Of a stretch of 64,000 nucleotides of DNA, positions 1 to 10,107 are shown piece after piece. Every line of letters begins with the position of its first letter. Position 1 is the first letter of the stretch. Both the position numbers and the translations under genes were made by a program. The notes beneath the pieces are model-generated. The model saw only the letters and a program-made list of their open reading frames with translations. It ran no database searches and was not told where the DNA came from. The stretch lies in assembly GCF_902827225.1 (NCBI RefSeq), contig NZ_LR792632.1, positions 1,011,030-1,075,029 on the forward strand, written 5' to 3'. Source of the DNA: Methanocaldococcus lauensis (lineage in GTDB: Archaea > AGJL01 > Methanococci > Methanococcales > Methanocaldococcaceae).

Positions 1-827
1 ATTTAGTAAGTTCTCCAAAAGAAATTCCAAAGGAAGTTTTAGAAAAGTTTCCAACTGATGAAGACATATATAAAGAAGTCAAAAAGATTGTCTCTGAAAA
101 TCCAAATATTGATTACTTAACTTTTGCAGGAAGTGGTGAGCCAACATTATCTCCTTATTTAAAAGAATCTATTGAAAGATTGAGAGAATTCAATATACCA
201 ATTTGTGTTATAACTAACTCATCATTGATGAACTATAAATCTGTTATAGAGGCTTTAAAAAATGCTGATTTAGTTTCTGCAACTTTAACATCAACAAATC
301 AAGAAATGTTTGAAAAAATTCATAGGACTAAGATAAAACTTAAAGATGTTATTGAAGGATTGATTAAATTTAGAAGAGAGGCAGATGAAACTATCTTAAA
401 TATAGAGTTAATGGTTTTGAAAGGGATAAATGACGATGATGAAACAATATACAAACTCAAAGAGATATTTGATAAAATAAACCCAAACAATATTGAGATA
501 AACACTCCAATAAGACCTCCATGCGAAAAGTATGCAAAAAAAGTAAAGTATGAGAGGTTAAAAGAAATTAGAGAAATTCTCGGGGAAAAAGCATTTATAA
601 TAGGAGAAAAAAGTAAAAAGAAGTATAATGAATCGTTGAATTCTAATATTCTCGAAAGAATTTCATCAATATTAAAAATAAGACCATGCACAGTTGAAGA
701 TTTATCAAACGCTTTGGGATTGCATATTTCAGAGGTTGGAAAATATCTATATGCATTAAAAAATAGTAAAAATTTAAAATGCATAGAAATTGATGGAAAG
801 AAATATTACTTTATTGATATGCAGTAA
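1..827 (+). CDS. Radical SAM protein, 3' part only (5' end beyond window)
   Basis: The frame is open from base 3 to the stop at 827 with no stop codon, so this is the C-terminal part of a gene that begins before the window. It contains a radical SAM GGE-type motif (FAGSGEPTL, around bases 135-165) after which the barrel continues with the ITNSS and NIELMVLKGIND segments typical of COG0731-like Fe-S oxidoreductases. The last 60 residues look like a winged helix (RPCTVEDLSNALGLHISEVGKYLYALK), so a DNA- or RNA-binding tail is likely. The CxxxCxxC cluster motif must lie upstream of the window. The first ATG or TTG inside the window is not a real start. The substrate cannot be told from this fragment. 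Confidence 0.75.
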   Translation, partial: LVSSPKEIPKEVLEKFPTDEDIYKEVKKIVSENPNIDYLTFAGSGEPTLSPYLKESIERLREFNIPICVITNSSLMNYKSVIEALKNADLVSATLTSTNQEMFEKIHRTKIKLKDVIEGLIKFRREADETILNIELMVLKGINDDDETIYKLKEIFDKINPNNIEINTPIRPPCEKYAKKVKYERLKEIREILGEKAFIIGEKSKKKYNESLNSNILERISSILKIRPCTVEDLSNALGLHISEVGKYLYALKNSKNLKCIEIDGKKYYFIDMQ

Positions 828-933
828 TTTTTATTCTTTATTTTGTTAAAGTTCGATAATAACTATCCACTTCGGACTTCAATTTACTCCTGTATTTAGA
901 ACAGTATATAATTTTTTAATATATAAGATGAAC

Positions 934-1818
934 CTATCTTGTTGTTATAATTACATCATTTTCAGTTATTAATATTGTATGCTCCGCTTGACTAACTATG
1001 CCATTTTTTCTTTCTTTTAATATTGGATAACTATATAGGCAAGAAGATCTTACTAATGAATTTAACGCCAATCTTTCACTCTCATTTTTTATAACCCATC
1101 TTTCAGCAAATGGTAAATAAGCATAGTTTTTTGCTATAACTTCTAAGAGTTTCCTTGCTTGAGGTAATCTAATAGGTCTTTTAGCTAAAAATTTATATAT
1201 ATTCCCTGGCTCTCCATCTTTAACCATACCAAAGCCATTAGTAGCAAATGGCTCTATTGCCACTAAATCTCCAACATCAATAACTTTATTTGTTCTTTCA
1301 TAAACATTTGGAATACTAATTCCAGTATGTAATTCATATCTATACATAACATGTCCAGATAGGTTGGATATTGGTTTAAATCCATAACTCTCAATAACTT
1401 CCTGTATTATCTTTCCCATCTCTCCAATGTTCATAGGTGGATTTATCTCCTTAATAACAGTATATAAAGCATCTTCAGAAGCCTTTACTAAATCTCTATA
1501 TGAGTTTGATAAATCTACTGTTATGGCTGTATCTGCAATATATCCATCAACATGAACTCCTAAGTCCAACTTAACAACATCTTCATCTTTAAACTCCAAA
1601 GAATCATTTAATTTTGGAGTATAATGTGCGGCTATATCATTAATTGATATATTACATGGAAATGCTGGCTCTCCTCCCAATTCTTTAGTTCTATTTTCAA
1701 CGAATTCTGCAACCTCTAATAACTTAACGCCAGGTTTTATTAATTTTACTGCTTCATCTCTTACTTTTGAAGCAATCTCTCCAGCTTTTATAATTTTTTC
1801 ATAACCTTCAATTTCCAT
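934..1818 (-). CDS. map: Methionine aminopeptidase, type II
   Basis: 294 aa, full length for an archaeal type II enzyme, which removes the initiator methionine from new proteins in the cytoplasm using two divalent metal ions. The metal ligands are visible: D85 (LDLG), D96 (ADTA), H156 (SGH), E189 (AIEPF) and E279 (QAEHT). The type II insert lies between the last two ligands. The gene follows the DRG-family GTPase on the minus strand with a 24-nt gap, so the two are probably cotranscribed, a sensible pairing of two translation-linked proteins. The ATG is preceded by an AGAGATGAA-like site. Confidence 0.96.
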   Translation of the reverse strand: MEIEGYEKIIKAGEIASKVRDEAVKLIKPGVKLLEVAEFVENRTKELGGEPAFPCNISINDIAAHYTPKLNDSLEFKDEDVVKLDLGVHVDGYIADTAITVDLSNSYRDLVKASEDALYTVIKEINPPMNIGEMGKIIQEVIESYGFKPISNLSGHVMYRYELHTGISIPNVYERTNKVIDVGDLVAIEPFATNGFGMVKDGEPGNIYKFLAKRPIRLPQARKLLEVIAKNYAYLPFAERWVIKNESERLALNSLVRSSCLYSYPILKERKNGIVSQAEHTILITENDVIITTR

Positions 1819-1842
1819 AATTTCATCTCTTTAATTTTTAAA

Positions 1843-2946
1843 TTATCTCTTTATAACAATTGTTAAAATATCTTCATCTTCTAATTTGTGATCTAATCCC
1901 ACTCTCTGCCCAGGATGCTTTGCTGACTTACCCCAAACTTGAGCATATCTGAAATTTCTAACAAAATCCTTATGTAGTTTTTCACAAACATCTCTTACAG
2001 TAGCCCCTCTTCTCATAATTAAAGGTTCGTCAAAGTCAGGTTTTTTTCCTTGTGGCTTTAAGTAAATCTTTATAAATCCTAACTTTTCATAAATTTTTTC
2101 TTTCAATAAATCTAAATTAATATTTTTATTTCCAGAAACTAAAACATAATCCTTTCCAAACTCTTCCAATTTCTGTTTTATGTATTTTAAATATTCCTCA
2201 TCTGCTAAATCTATCTTATTGACAACTACTAATGAGGGAATATATACTCTATTTCCTGCAACAACATCTATGAACTGCTCTAATGTTATATCCTCTCTTA
2301 TAACTACATCTGCGTTGTGTATTTTATACTCATTTAATATTGCCTCTATAGTGTCTTCATCTATATGAGTTAATGGAACAGTAGAACTTACATTAATTCC
2401 TCCTCTATCTTTAACTTTAATTTTAACATCTGGAGGTTTTTGATCCAATCTAATCCCTACATTGTAAAGCTCTTTTTCAATAACTGGAAGATGATCCAAT
2501 GTATAAATATCAACAGTCAATAATATTAAGTCAGCACTTCTAACAGCAGATAAAACCTCAGACCCTCTACCTTTTCCTGATGAGGCTCCAACAATAATAC
2601 CAGGAGCATCTAAAAGTTGAATTTTAGCCCCTTTATACTCTAAGACACCCGGAACAATAGTTAATGTTGTAAATGCATAGGCTCCAACTTCAGATTTAGC
2701 ATTAGTTAATTTATTTAATAGTGTGGATTTTCCAACTGAAGGAAATCCCACAAATGCGGCAGTAGCATCACCACTCTTTTTTACAGCATATCCTTTCCCT
2801 CCTCCACCTCCCCCTCTACTTTGAGCCATCTCCCTTAATTTTGCCAATTTTGCCTTTAATCTGCCAATGTGTTTTTGTGTCGCTTTATTATAAGGAGTTC
2901 TTTTTAACTCCTCTTCTATTCTTTTAATTTCTTCTTCAATTCCCAT
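1843..2946 (-). CDS. DRG-family (Obg-related) GTPase with TGS domain
   Basis: 367 aa, typical of archaeal and eukaryotic DRG proteins, which are ribosome-associated translational GTPases. Order of parts: a basic helical N-terminus, a glycine run at about residues 45-51, the P-loop GFPSVGKST at 67-75, switch II with LLDAPGI, the NKID specificity motif, and a C-terminal TGS domain (about 290-367, starting KIYLKPQGKKPD). The start ATG has a GGTGAGAGT site just upstream. It lies directly upstream of methionine aminopeptidase on the same strand. Confidence 0.95.
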   Translation of the reverse strand: MGIEEEIKRIEEELKRTPYNKATQKHIGRLKAKLAKLREMAQSRGGGGGGKGYAVKKSGDATAAFVGFPSVGKSTLLNKLTNAKSEVGAYAFTTLTIVPGVLEYKGAKIQLLDAPGIIVGASSGKGRGSEVLSAVRSADLILLTVDIYTLDHLPVIEKELYNVGIRLDQKPPDVKIKVKDRGGINVSSTVPLTHIDEDTIEAILNEYKIHNADVVIREDITLEQFIDVVAGNRVYIPSLVVVNKIDLADEEYLKYIKQKLEEFGKDYVLVSGNKNINLDLLKEKIYEKLGFIKIYLKPQGKKPDFDEPLIMRRGATVRDVCEKLHKDFVRNFRYAQVWGKSAKHPGQRVGLDHKLEDEDILTIVIKR

Positions 2947-3144
2947 ACTCTCACCAAAAAATAGAAATATTAACTAATAATATTTAACAATAGAAATTTT
3001 AATTAAAAAATTATCTAACAAATTTTTAAAGAATTAAAAATTGGAATAAATAGTTTTTATGAGTTACATTAAATCATTGAGTATTATAGTATTTTAAATT
3101 TAAGATTTTAACAAAAAAGAGATAAAAATAAAATTAAAAGAAAT

Positions 3145-3417
3145 TTATAATTCATCTACCAATTTAATTATCTCTTTAACTCTATCATTTACTATGTAGT
3201 AGAAGTTCCAAGTCCCTTCTTTTCTTGCTTTAACTATCCCAGCCTTCTTTAAAATATTTAAGTGGTGGGAGATTGTTGGCTGTGGCTTTTTCAACTCATT
3301 AATTATGTTGCAGACACACATGCTTCCATTGTCTGCCAACAACTTTAAAATCATTAACCTTGTTGGGTCTCCAAATGCTTTAAATATTTCTGCCGCTCTT
3401 TCATATTTTTCTTCCAT
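3145..3417 (-). CDS. ArsR/SmtB-family transcriptional repressor
   Basis: 90 aa winged-helix protein with the family pattern FKAFGDPTRLMILKLLADNGSMCVC at the start of the DNA-binding domain and the recognition helix QPTISHHLNILKKAGIV. C34 and C36 in the alpha-3 position (CVC) match the metal- or metalloid-sensing cysteines of ArsR proteins, so it may sense a soft metal, arsenite or redox state. A perfect 10-bp inverted repeat lies just upstream (see 3470-3493), suggesting autoregulation. It is downstream of the MobB-like gene on the same strand, with 161 nt between them, so it probably has its own promoter. Confidence 0.9.
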   Translation of the reverse strand: MEEKYERAAEIFKAFGDPTRLMILKLLADNGSMCVCNIINELKKPQPTISHHLNILKKAGIVKARKEGTWNFYYIVNDRVKEIIKLVDEL

Positions 3418-3469
3418 TTTTTCACCTTTATTTTAAATTATATTATATTTTTGTAATTTTGGAATTAGA

Positions 3470-3493
3470 AATATTAATATCTTTATTAATATT
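3470..3493. promoter_or_regulatory. Candidate ArsR operator (10-4-10 inverted repeat)
   Basis: AATATTAATA is followed after four bases (TCTT) by its exact reverse complement. The site is 53 bp upstream of the ArsR-family start and just upstream of a minus-strand TATA-like stretch at about 3437-3450. Position and symmetry fit binding by a dimeric winged-helix repressor; the assignment to this ArsR protein is inference. Confidence 0.5.
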
Positions 3494-3578
3494 GTCAAAT
3501 TCATATTTTTTTATATCGATGTTTAGTTGTAATCTAACTTTACTATAATACATTGATAGTATTTAAATATTTCGGTAT

Positions 3579-4283
3579 CTATTTTATCTTGGAGGGGTCA
3601 ATAATAATCTTAATATTTTTTGGGTTTTCTACACCCTTTAACGATTCAACCATTGCTTTAATTGTTTTACCTATAATCTTAGAAACAAAAGGCACAGTTG
3701 GAATTATTTTATCATCAACTATTATTCTTACTCCATTACTTAATATACAGTCATCCCACTTTGCCTCTCCTTTTGCCAGAGCTTTAACAAATGTTTTACA
3801 GTTGTATCCACAATATCCACAGTTTAAGTTCATTGTGGGAATAATAGATTTTTCTTTAATAATTTTTAGAATCTCCTCAATGTTATAGTTATAATCTTCA
3901 ATAACTTTTACTGTGTGGTCGTCTATTAACTCTGAACCTTCTTTATCTTTTATCATAACGATTTTTGGAATATTTAATCTTTTTAACTCTTCTTTAAAAC
4001 CTTCAATAATAACAAAATCTAAACCATAACCTACTAACTTTGATAAAATGTCTTCTAAACTCATATTTTTAGTAAAAAAAACTGTCTTATTTTGAGTAGA
4101 TAGAACTGCTATTTTAGCTCCAGATGTGAAAAATCTATATGTATCTTTACCTATCATATCAATCTCTACATCCTTATCAGTATGTTTAATAACTCCAATT
4201 TTTTCATTGGAATGTTTTAAAATATCTTCAATCAATGAAGTTTTTCCAGAATTTTTATATCCAATAATTCCAATTACTCTCAT
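3579..4283 (-). CDS. mobB: MobB-like P-loop GTPase with C-terminal Fe-S domain
   Basis: 234 aa. The first 145 residues match MobB, the GTP-binding partner of molybdopterin guanine dinucleotide synthesis (Walker A GYKNSGKTS, K14). The last 85 residues carry a four-cysteine cluster, C155, C158, C162 and C179, in the spacing CGYCGYNC followed by DDC, typical of a [4Fe-4S] site found fused to MobB in methanogens. A role in molybdenum or tungsten pterin cofactor maturation (for example for formylmethanofuran dehydrogenase) is likely; what the cluster does is unknown. It is divergent from herA across about 100 bp. Confidence 0.85.
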   Translation of the reverse strand: MRVIGIIGYKNSGKTSLIEDILKHSNEKIGVIKHTDKDVEIDMIGKDTYRFFTSGAKIAVLSTQNKTVFFTKNMSLEDILSKLVGYGLDFVIIEGFKEELKRLNIPKIVMIKDKEGSELIDDHTVKVIEDYNYNIEEILKIIKEKSIIPTMNLNCGYCGYNCKTFVKALAKGEAKWDDCILSNGVRIIVDDKIIPTVPFVSKIIGKTIKAMVESLKGVENPKNIKIIIDPSKIK

Positions 4284-4338
4284 AATTTCACCCTTATAAT
4301 TGATTTTGCTATAATCTTTTCATCTATTATTTGATAAA

Positions 4339-4354
4339 GATTTATATATATATT
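4339..4354 (+). promoter_or_regulatory. TATA box of the herA-mre11-rad50-nurA operon
   Basis: AGATTTATATATATAT lies about 30-40 bp upstream of the herA ATG at 4382 in the herA/mobB divergent gap. It has the form of an archaeal TATA element and is the only clear one in front of the operon. Confidence 0.5.
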
Positions 4355-4381
4355 AGAGTAACTATATTAAAGGTGATATTT

Positions 4382-6115
4382 ATGAATATTATTGAGGATG
4401 TTGTTGGTATAGTCAAAGGAGAGGCAACAGTTACAAATTTTAAATTTTCTGCTCATCCAGACGCTGAATTACGATTTGGAGAATTTGTTGTAGCTCAAAA
4501 TAGAGAGGATGAATGGGTTATTGGCAATATTAGAAAACTTGAAAATATAAACTGGCTTCTCAGTGGAGGAAAAAGCACATATTATGCTCTTCAAATAGAT
4601 TTAGAACAATATGGAGATAGTATTGAATCCAATGAAGAAATTATAGCTACTGTAAGAATTCTTGGAAAAATTAAAATTAATGGAGAAAGAGTTGAGGTTT
4701 TGCCAAATAGAGTGCCTATTCCTAATGGTAGAAAGGTTTATCGTTTAAGTGATGATATTTTAAAGGCAATATTCAATCCCGGAATTGGATATATAGAAAT
4801 AGGAAATCTCCTTTTGAGAGAAAGTGTTCCAATTTATTTAAATGCTGATGAACTCGTTTCAAGACATTTTGCAGTTTTAGCTGTTACTGGGGCTGGAAAA
4901 TCTAATACCGTATCTGTGATGATTAGTCAAATTGTTGAAAAACTTAGAGGGACTGTTGTAGTTCTTGACCCTCATGGAGATTATATTAAGTTAAGACTTC
5001 CAAATACCGGAAAAGAATATGTGAAAATAATTGAAGCCAAAATAAAACCAGAAGAAATGGATAGTGAAGAATTAGCTGATTTAATTGAAATTGCCAAAAA
5101 TGCAACAATTCAGAGAGAGTTTTTAGCCAAGGCATGGGAAACTGTTAAACATGAAAATCCAAATGTTGGGGGAAGAGAGATTATTGAAAAACTCATGGAA
5201 AAAATAAACGATTGGATAAGGAATAAAATAGCAGAATATTGGGATGAGGGAAAGAAGAATTACTTTACTGAGGAACTCAAAGCAGAGAGAGTTGAAACTT
5301 TAAGAGGCGTAGTTCTAAGAATTAGAAGATTTCTAAGAAACTATGGATCTTTATTGACAAGTGAAGATTTAATCTCTCAGATTGAGCCGGGTAAAGCCAA
5401 TGTCATTGATTTAGGTCATTTAGATGAGAGCCAAATGAAGGTTGTTGTTGGTAAGCTTTTGTATGCCATATTTGAGGCAAGGGTAGATTATGAAAAAGCA
5501 AGAAAGAAACTTGAACGAATAAAAGAAGAATTGAGAGAAAGTAGAGTAGTTAGAACTTCAAAACTTGAAAATGAAATAAAAGAACTTGAAAAAACTATGA
5601 AGGATATTAAAAGTAAGAGTAAAGCCCTTGCTGAGCCAATCCTTCTTATTGTAGAAGAGGCACATATCTTTGCTCCACAAGGAGAAAATAACGATGCTGT
5701 AAGAATTTTAAGTAGAATTGCAAGAGAAGGTAGAAAATTTGGAGTAGGATTGGGAATAGTTTCACAAAGACCAAATAAACTGAATGAAGATGTTTTAAGT
5801 CAAACAAACACGAAGATAATTTTAAGAATTGTAAATCCAAAAGATCAGGATTATGTTCTCAAAGCGAGTGAGCAACTGAGTTCTGATTTACTCTCAGATA
5901 TCGCCTCTCTTGGTAAGGGTGAGGCTGTAATAGTTGGTCAAGCAATTTCTCTTCCAGCGTTGGTTAAAATACACAACTTTAAATCTATGGGTGGGGATTA
6001 CGGTGGTGAAGATATAGGAGTTGTTTCAAGATGGCTCAATAGAGAGGTTGAAGAAAAAAAAGAGAAGGAAATTCAAAAAATTTATGAAGATGAGGGGATA
6101 AGTTATGACTTTTAA
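4382..6115 (+). CDS. herA: HerA bipolar DNA translocase/helicase
   Basis: 577 aa hexameric FtsK/HerA ATPase that works with NurA, Mre11 and Rad50 in resecting double-strand breaks to 3' tails. An N-terminal HAS-barrel (about 1-110) is followed by Walker A TGAGKSN (K173), Walker [11 protein letters not shown] (around 420-429) and the SQRP sensor region. A coiled helical insert (about 375-410) precedes Walker B. The open frame extends further upstream, but the ATG at 4382 is preceded by AAAGGTGAT with good spacing, so it is chosen. The stop overlaps the mre11 start by 11 bp, indicating translational coupling. Confidence 0.95.
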   Translation: MNIIEDVVGIVKGEATVTNFKFSAHPDAELRFGEFVVAQNREDEWVIGNIRKLENINWLLSGGKSTYYALQIDLEQYGDSIESNEEIIATVRILGKIKINGERVEVLPNRVPIPNGRKVYRLSDDILKAIFNPGIGYIEIGNLLLRESVPIYLNADELVSRHFAVLAVTGAGKSNTVSVMISQIVEKLRGTVVVLDPHGDYIKLRLPNTGKEYVKIIEAKIKPEEMDSEELADLIEIAKNATIQREFLAKAWETVKHENPNVGGREIIEKLMEKINDWIRNKIAEYWDEGKKNYFTEELKAERVETLRGVVLRIRRFLRNYGSLLTSEDLISQIEPGKANVIDLGHLDESQMKVVVGKLLYAIFEARVDYEKARKKLERIKEELRESRVVRTSKLENEIKELEKTMKDIKSKSKALAEPILLIVEEAHIFAPQGENNDAVRILSRIAREGRKFGVGLGIVSQRPNKLNEDVLSQTNTKIILRIVNPKDQDYVLKASEQLSSDLLSDIASLGKGEAVIVGQAISLPALVKIHNFKSMGGDYGGEDIGVVSRWLNREVEEKKEKEIQKIYEDEGISYDF

Positions 6116-7430
6116 ATTTGCTCATATTGCAGATGTTCATCTTGGATTTGAGCAATATAGATTACCTTATAGATCTGAAGAATTTAAAAATGCCTTTGAA
6201 ACGGCTATAAAAAAGGCTGTTGATAAAAAAGTTGATTTTATCTTAATATCTGGGGATTTATTCCACAGGAGTAATCCAAGTCCTCAAACAATTAAAGAGG
6301 CTATAGATATATTATCAATACCTAAAGAAAATGATATTCCAGTTTTTGCTATAGAAGGAAATCACGACAGAACTCAGAAGAAGATTTCTGTTTATCATCT
6401 CCTTGAATCTTTGGGATTAATATATCTTATAGGATTCAGTGAGGAAAAAAAGGAAAATGAATATCAAATTACAGAAAATGTTAATGGAAAATTAATTGTT
6501 AAAGGCATTTTTGAGAAGGGTAATAATAGTATTGAAATTTACGGAATGAAATATATGAGTGCCGCGTGGTTTGAGAGAAATAATTTAAGTGATTACTTCA
6601 AACCAAATGGAGATGCAATATTAATGCTACATCAAGGAATAAAGGAAATTATGGACAATTTATATCTTGAAACTCAGAGAGATTACTTTGAAATAAGCCT
6701 TAAAGATTTACCAGATGAATTTCTCTATTATGCAATGGGACATATACACAAGATGTGGCAAACAAATAAAGGATATGGAATTGTTGCATATCCCGGTTCA
6801 TTGCAAAGATGGGATTTTGGAGATTATGAGATAAGATATAGATGGGATGGAAATAGATTTCTGCAACAATCTGGATGTGATAAGGGCTTTTTTATAGTTG
6901 AAGACTTTAAGCCTAAATTTATAAAATTAAATGTAAGACCTTTCTATGATGTTAAGATAAAGGCAGATGAAAATGTTGTTAAAAGTGAATTAAAGAGGTT
7001 AGTAAATTATATTCCAAGTGAAGCATTTTTAAGAATTAATGTCGAATGGGAAAAACCTTTTGATGTCTCTTTCCTTCATGATATTTTTAAGGTTAAACAT
7101 CTACACATAAAGACAAAGTTTGGTAAACAAAGAACAATATCTACAAAAGGAACTACTGAGAGTGAGTTCTTTACTCCTATAGAACTTAAAATAATTGAAA
7201 GAGTTGGAGAGAAGGACTTTGAAGAATTCGATGATATAATAAATCTTATTTTAGAGGAGTTAAATAAACCAATTAATATTGAAAAAGAGGAAGAAAAAAC
7301 TGAAAAAAATGAAAATCTTCAAAAAACTGAATTAAAATTGGAAGAAAATATAAAAGTTCAAAAAACTGAGGAAAATATTAAAAAAATTACTCCAAATAAA
7401 AAATATACGCTTTTAGATTGGTTGAAATAA
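6105..7430 (+). CDS. mre11: Mre11 DNA double-strand break repair nuclease
   Basis: 441 aa calcineurin-like phosphoesterase, the nuclease of the Mre11-Rad50 complex. Phosphoesterase motifs in order: D10-x-H12 (DVHLG), D51 (SGDLF), N86-H87-D88 (GNHD), then LMLHQG and GHIH, all intact. The capping and Rad50-binding region follows (about 250-380). The final 60 residues are a low-complexity Lys/Glu/Asn stretch ending in a hydrophobic tip (YTLLDWLK), possibly a flexible tether for Rad50 or HerA. Second gene of the operon; 20 bp separates it from rad50. Confidence 0.96.
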   Translation: MTFKFAHIADVHLGFEQYRLPYRSEEFKNAFETAIKKAVDKKVDFILISGDLFHRSNPSPQTIKEAIDILSIPKENDIPVFAIEGNHDRTQKKISVYHLLESLGLIYLIGFSEEKKENEYQITENVNGKLIVKGIFEKGNNSIEIYGMKYMSAAWFERNNLSDYFKPNGDAILMLHQGIKEIMDNLYLETQRDYFEISLKDLPDEFLYYAMGHIHKMWQTNKGYGIVAYPGSLQRWDFGDYEIRYRWDGNRFLQQSGCDKGFFIVEDFKPKFIKLNVRPFYDVKIKADENVVKSELKRLVNYIPSEAFLRINVEWEKPFDVSFLHDIFKVKHLHIKTKFGKQRTISTKGTTESEFFTPIELKIIERVGEKDFEEFDDIINLILEELNKPINIEKEEEKTEKNENLQKTELKLEENIKVQKTEENIKKITPNKKYTLLDWLK

Positions 7431-7450
7431 TTTAAATATGGTGAGAAGAA

Positions 7451-10105
7451 ATGAAAATAGAAAAAATCATTGTGAGGGACTTTCGTTCCCATGAATTTAC
7501 TAAGGTAACTTTTACATCTGGAATAAATCTTATAATTGGACAAAATGGTTCTGGAAAAAGTTCTCTACTTGACGCTATTCTTGTTGGATTATACTGGCCC
7601 ACAAGACCTAAAGACCTTAAAAAAGATAACTTCCTCCGAGTTAATGGGAAGAGTACAGAAATAACGATATTCTTCGAAAAAGATGGAGTAAAGTATCAAG
7701 TTCATAGAAACATAACAAGGAATATCGCCTTTGCTAAATACTATGATAATGGCACTTGGCACCATCTAACTGAGGCAAATCACATTTCTGTTAAAAATTG
7801 GGTAGAGAAACTAATTCCTTATGACATTTTTGTCAATGCTATTTATATAAGGCAGGGAGAAATTGATGCAATTCTTGAAAGTGATGAAAGTAGAGAAAAA
7901 GTTGTGAGAAAGGTGTTAGGGCTTGATAAATATGAAAATGCATATAAAAATCTCCTTGAAGTAAGAAAAGTGATTGAATCAAAAATTAAAGGAATTGAAG
8001 AATATTTAAATGCTATGAAAAACATAGATGATATGATTAAAGAGTATAAAAATAATTTAAATAATGTTATTAAAGAGATAGAAGAAATTTCCCCTCAAAT
8101 TCCAAAAATTAGAAATGAAATTGATGCCCTTAGAAAAAAATTAGAAAAACTTGATAAAATTGCCAAAGATATTGAAAACTTAAAAGAAAAGAAATCTGAA
8201 ATTGAGAAAACACTTGAAAGAATAGATACAAGGATAAAATCCCTCACTACTTCCATAGCTGAGAGAGAGTCAAAAGTTAAAGACCTTGAAGAAAAAGTTA
8301 AAGAACTTGAGAAAATTAAGGATGATGCAGAAAAGTATATAGAACTTGAAAAATTTTATAAAGAATACAGTGAAATAAAATCTAAGGCAGATAAAGAGAT
8401 TAGAGGTTATGAGGGACAAATATCTCAAATTAAAGAACGACTTAATGAGTTGGAGAGAAAGGCTAATGAACTTAAAGAATTACAAGAGAAAATATCAGAA
8501 ATTGATAAAGAGATTAAAGAACTGGAAGAATATGTTAAACAGTATGAGGAATATTTAAGAATTAAAAATACTATTGAATCTCTTAGAAAACGGCTTAGTT
8601 TAGATGAAGATAATCTAAAAGAACTCAAATCTGAAATTGAAAAAGCCAAATTAAGAAAAGAAGAGATTCTTAATGAAATTAGAGAAATTGAAAAGAGAAA
8701 AGGGGAGTTAGAAAATGCTATAAGAGAGAAAAGAAAAGCGATTCTTGAACTTAGAAAAGCCAAAGGTAAATGTCCAGTTTGTGGTTCTGAACTAACAGAG
8801 GAACATAGACAAGAGTTAATTAAAAAATACAATTTAGAAATAGAAAATTATGAAAAAGAATTGAAACATCTACATAATAGAGAACAAAACCTTAGAGCAG
8901 AACAAGTAAGAATTGAAAAAATTTTAAAGAAAGAGAAGATTGTTATAGCCAATGAAGAGATTCTCAATCAAATAAAAGAAAACGAAGAGAAACTTTCTAA
9001 ATATAATCTTGAAGAACTTGAAAAAAAATTTAATAAATATAATAATCTTTCAACTGAGAAAAACAAACTCGAAGGTAGATTAAAGAGTATTCATGATGAA
9101 TTAAGGAATAAAAATATATTAGAGGAAAGAAAAACCAATTTAGAGAGAAAAATTTATGAAATTAAAAATAATTTACAAAAATATGATGTTAAACTTAAAA
9201 ATCTTGGATTTGAAAATATAGAAACTTTAAAAGATGAGATTGAGAGATTAAAATCAATTTATGAAAAATATATAAAACTCTCTGATTCAGTTAAAGAATT
9301 AATAAAAGAAAAAAATCTACTTGAAAATGAAATAAATGAATTAAATTCCCTCAAAAAGAAAAAATTTGATGTAGAAAATGAATTAAATGAGGTAAAAGAA
9401 AAGTTAGAAAATCTTGAAAATAGTTATAGCAAAGAAGAACATGAAAAAGTTAGAAGTGAATATATTGAAAAGAGGGAATCCCTTAGAGAGGCAGAAACTG
9501 AACTTAAAAATCTTGAAAAGAGGAAAGGAGAACTTACTAAAAACTTAGATAAATTGAAAAATGAGAAGAAAAATGTTGAAATTAAGAAAAAAGAACTTGA
9601 AAACTTAAAAAAAGTTAAAGAAAAAGTTCAAGAATTAAGGGAAAAAGTTAGAAAGTTTAAAAATATCCTCAAAGAAGATGCCTTGGCAAAAGTTGGAGAA
9701 TATGCAAGTGAAATTTTTGAAGAACTGACAGAGGAAAAGTATTCCAATGTAACTGTAAAAGCTAAAGATAATAAAGTTGTTCTTGGAATTGTTTATGATG
9801 GAAAAGAGAGAGATTTATCCTTCCTTAGTTGTGGAGAGAGAATAGCACTTGGATTAGCATTTAGACTCGCTCTATCTTTATACCTTGCTGGAGAAATCCC
9901 ATTACTAATAATGGACGAGCCAACACCATATCTTGATGATGAAAGAAGGAGAAGGCTCGTTGATATAATGGAGCGCTACCTTAAAAAAATTCCTCAAGTG
10001 ATAATAGTTTCTCACGATGAGGAATTAAAAGATGCCGCAGATAAAGTAGTTAGAATTAGACTTGAGAATGGTGTCTCGAAAGTGGAAGAGGTTGAGGTGT
10101 GTTAA
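7451..10105 (+). CDS. rad50: Rad50 SMC-like ATPase
   Basis: 884 aa. The N-terminal lobe has Walker A GQNGSGKSS (G30-S38). Long antiparallel coiled coils flank the zinc hook CPVC (C441 and C444), almost exactly central. The C-terminal lobe has the ABC signature LSCGERIALGL (about 792-802), Walker B LLIMDEP (about 816-822) and the VSHDEE switch histidine. It bridges and activates Mre11 at DNA ends. The ATG follows GGTGAGAAG. The end overlaps the Shine-Dalgarno region of nurA, so the two are coupled. Confidence 0.97.
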   Translation: MKIEKIIVRDFRSHEFTKVTFTSGINLIIGQNGSGKSSLLDAILVGLYWPTRPKDLKKDNFLRVNGKSTEITIFFEKDGVKYQVHRNITRNIAFAKYYDNGTWHHLTEANHISVKNWVEKLIPYDIFVNAIYIRQGEIDAILESDESREKVVRKVLGLDKYENAYKNLLEVRKVIESKIKGIEEYLNAMKNIDDMIKEYKNNLNNVIKEIEEISPQIPKIRNEIDALRKKLEKLDKIAKDIENLKEKKSEIEKTLERIDTRIKSLTTSIAERESKVKDLEEKVKELEKIKDDAEKYIELEKFYKEYSEIKSKADKEIRGYEGQISQIKERLNELERKANELKELQEKISEIDKEIKELEEYVKQYEEYLRIKNTIESLRKRLSLDEDNLKELKSEIEKAKLRKEEILNEIREIEKRKGELENAIREKRKAILELRKAKGKCPVCGSELTEEHRQELIKKYNLEIENYEKELKHLHNREQNLRAEQVRIEKILKKEKIVIANEEILNQIKENEEKLSKYNLEELEKKFNKYNNLSTEKNKLEGRLKSIHDELRNKNILEERKTNLERKIYEIKNNLQKYDVKLKNLGFENIETLKDEIERLKSIYEKYIKLSDSVKELIKEKNLLENEINELNSLKKKKFDVENELNEVKEKLENLENSYSKEEHEKVRSEYIEKRESLREAETELKNLEKRKGELTKNLDKLKNEKKNVEIKKKELENLKKVKEKVQELREKVRKFKNILKEDALAKVGEYASEIFEELTEEKYSNVTVKAKDNKVVLGIVYDGKERDLSFLSCGERIALGLAFRLALSLYLAGEIPLLIMDEPTPYLDDERRRRLVDIMERYLKKIPQVIIVSHDEELKDAADKVVRIRLENGVSKVEEVEVC

Positions 10106-10107
10106 AA

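Noticed and set aside
3553-3888. 111-codon plus-strand open frame over the MobB-like gene
   Set aside because: Antisense to the conserved cysteine domain; hydrophobic Ile/Phe/Ser composition of a shadow frame.
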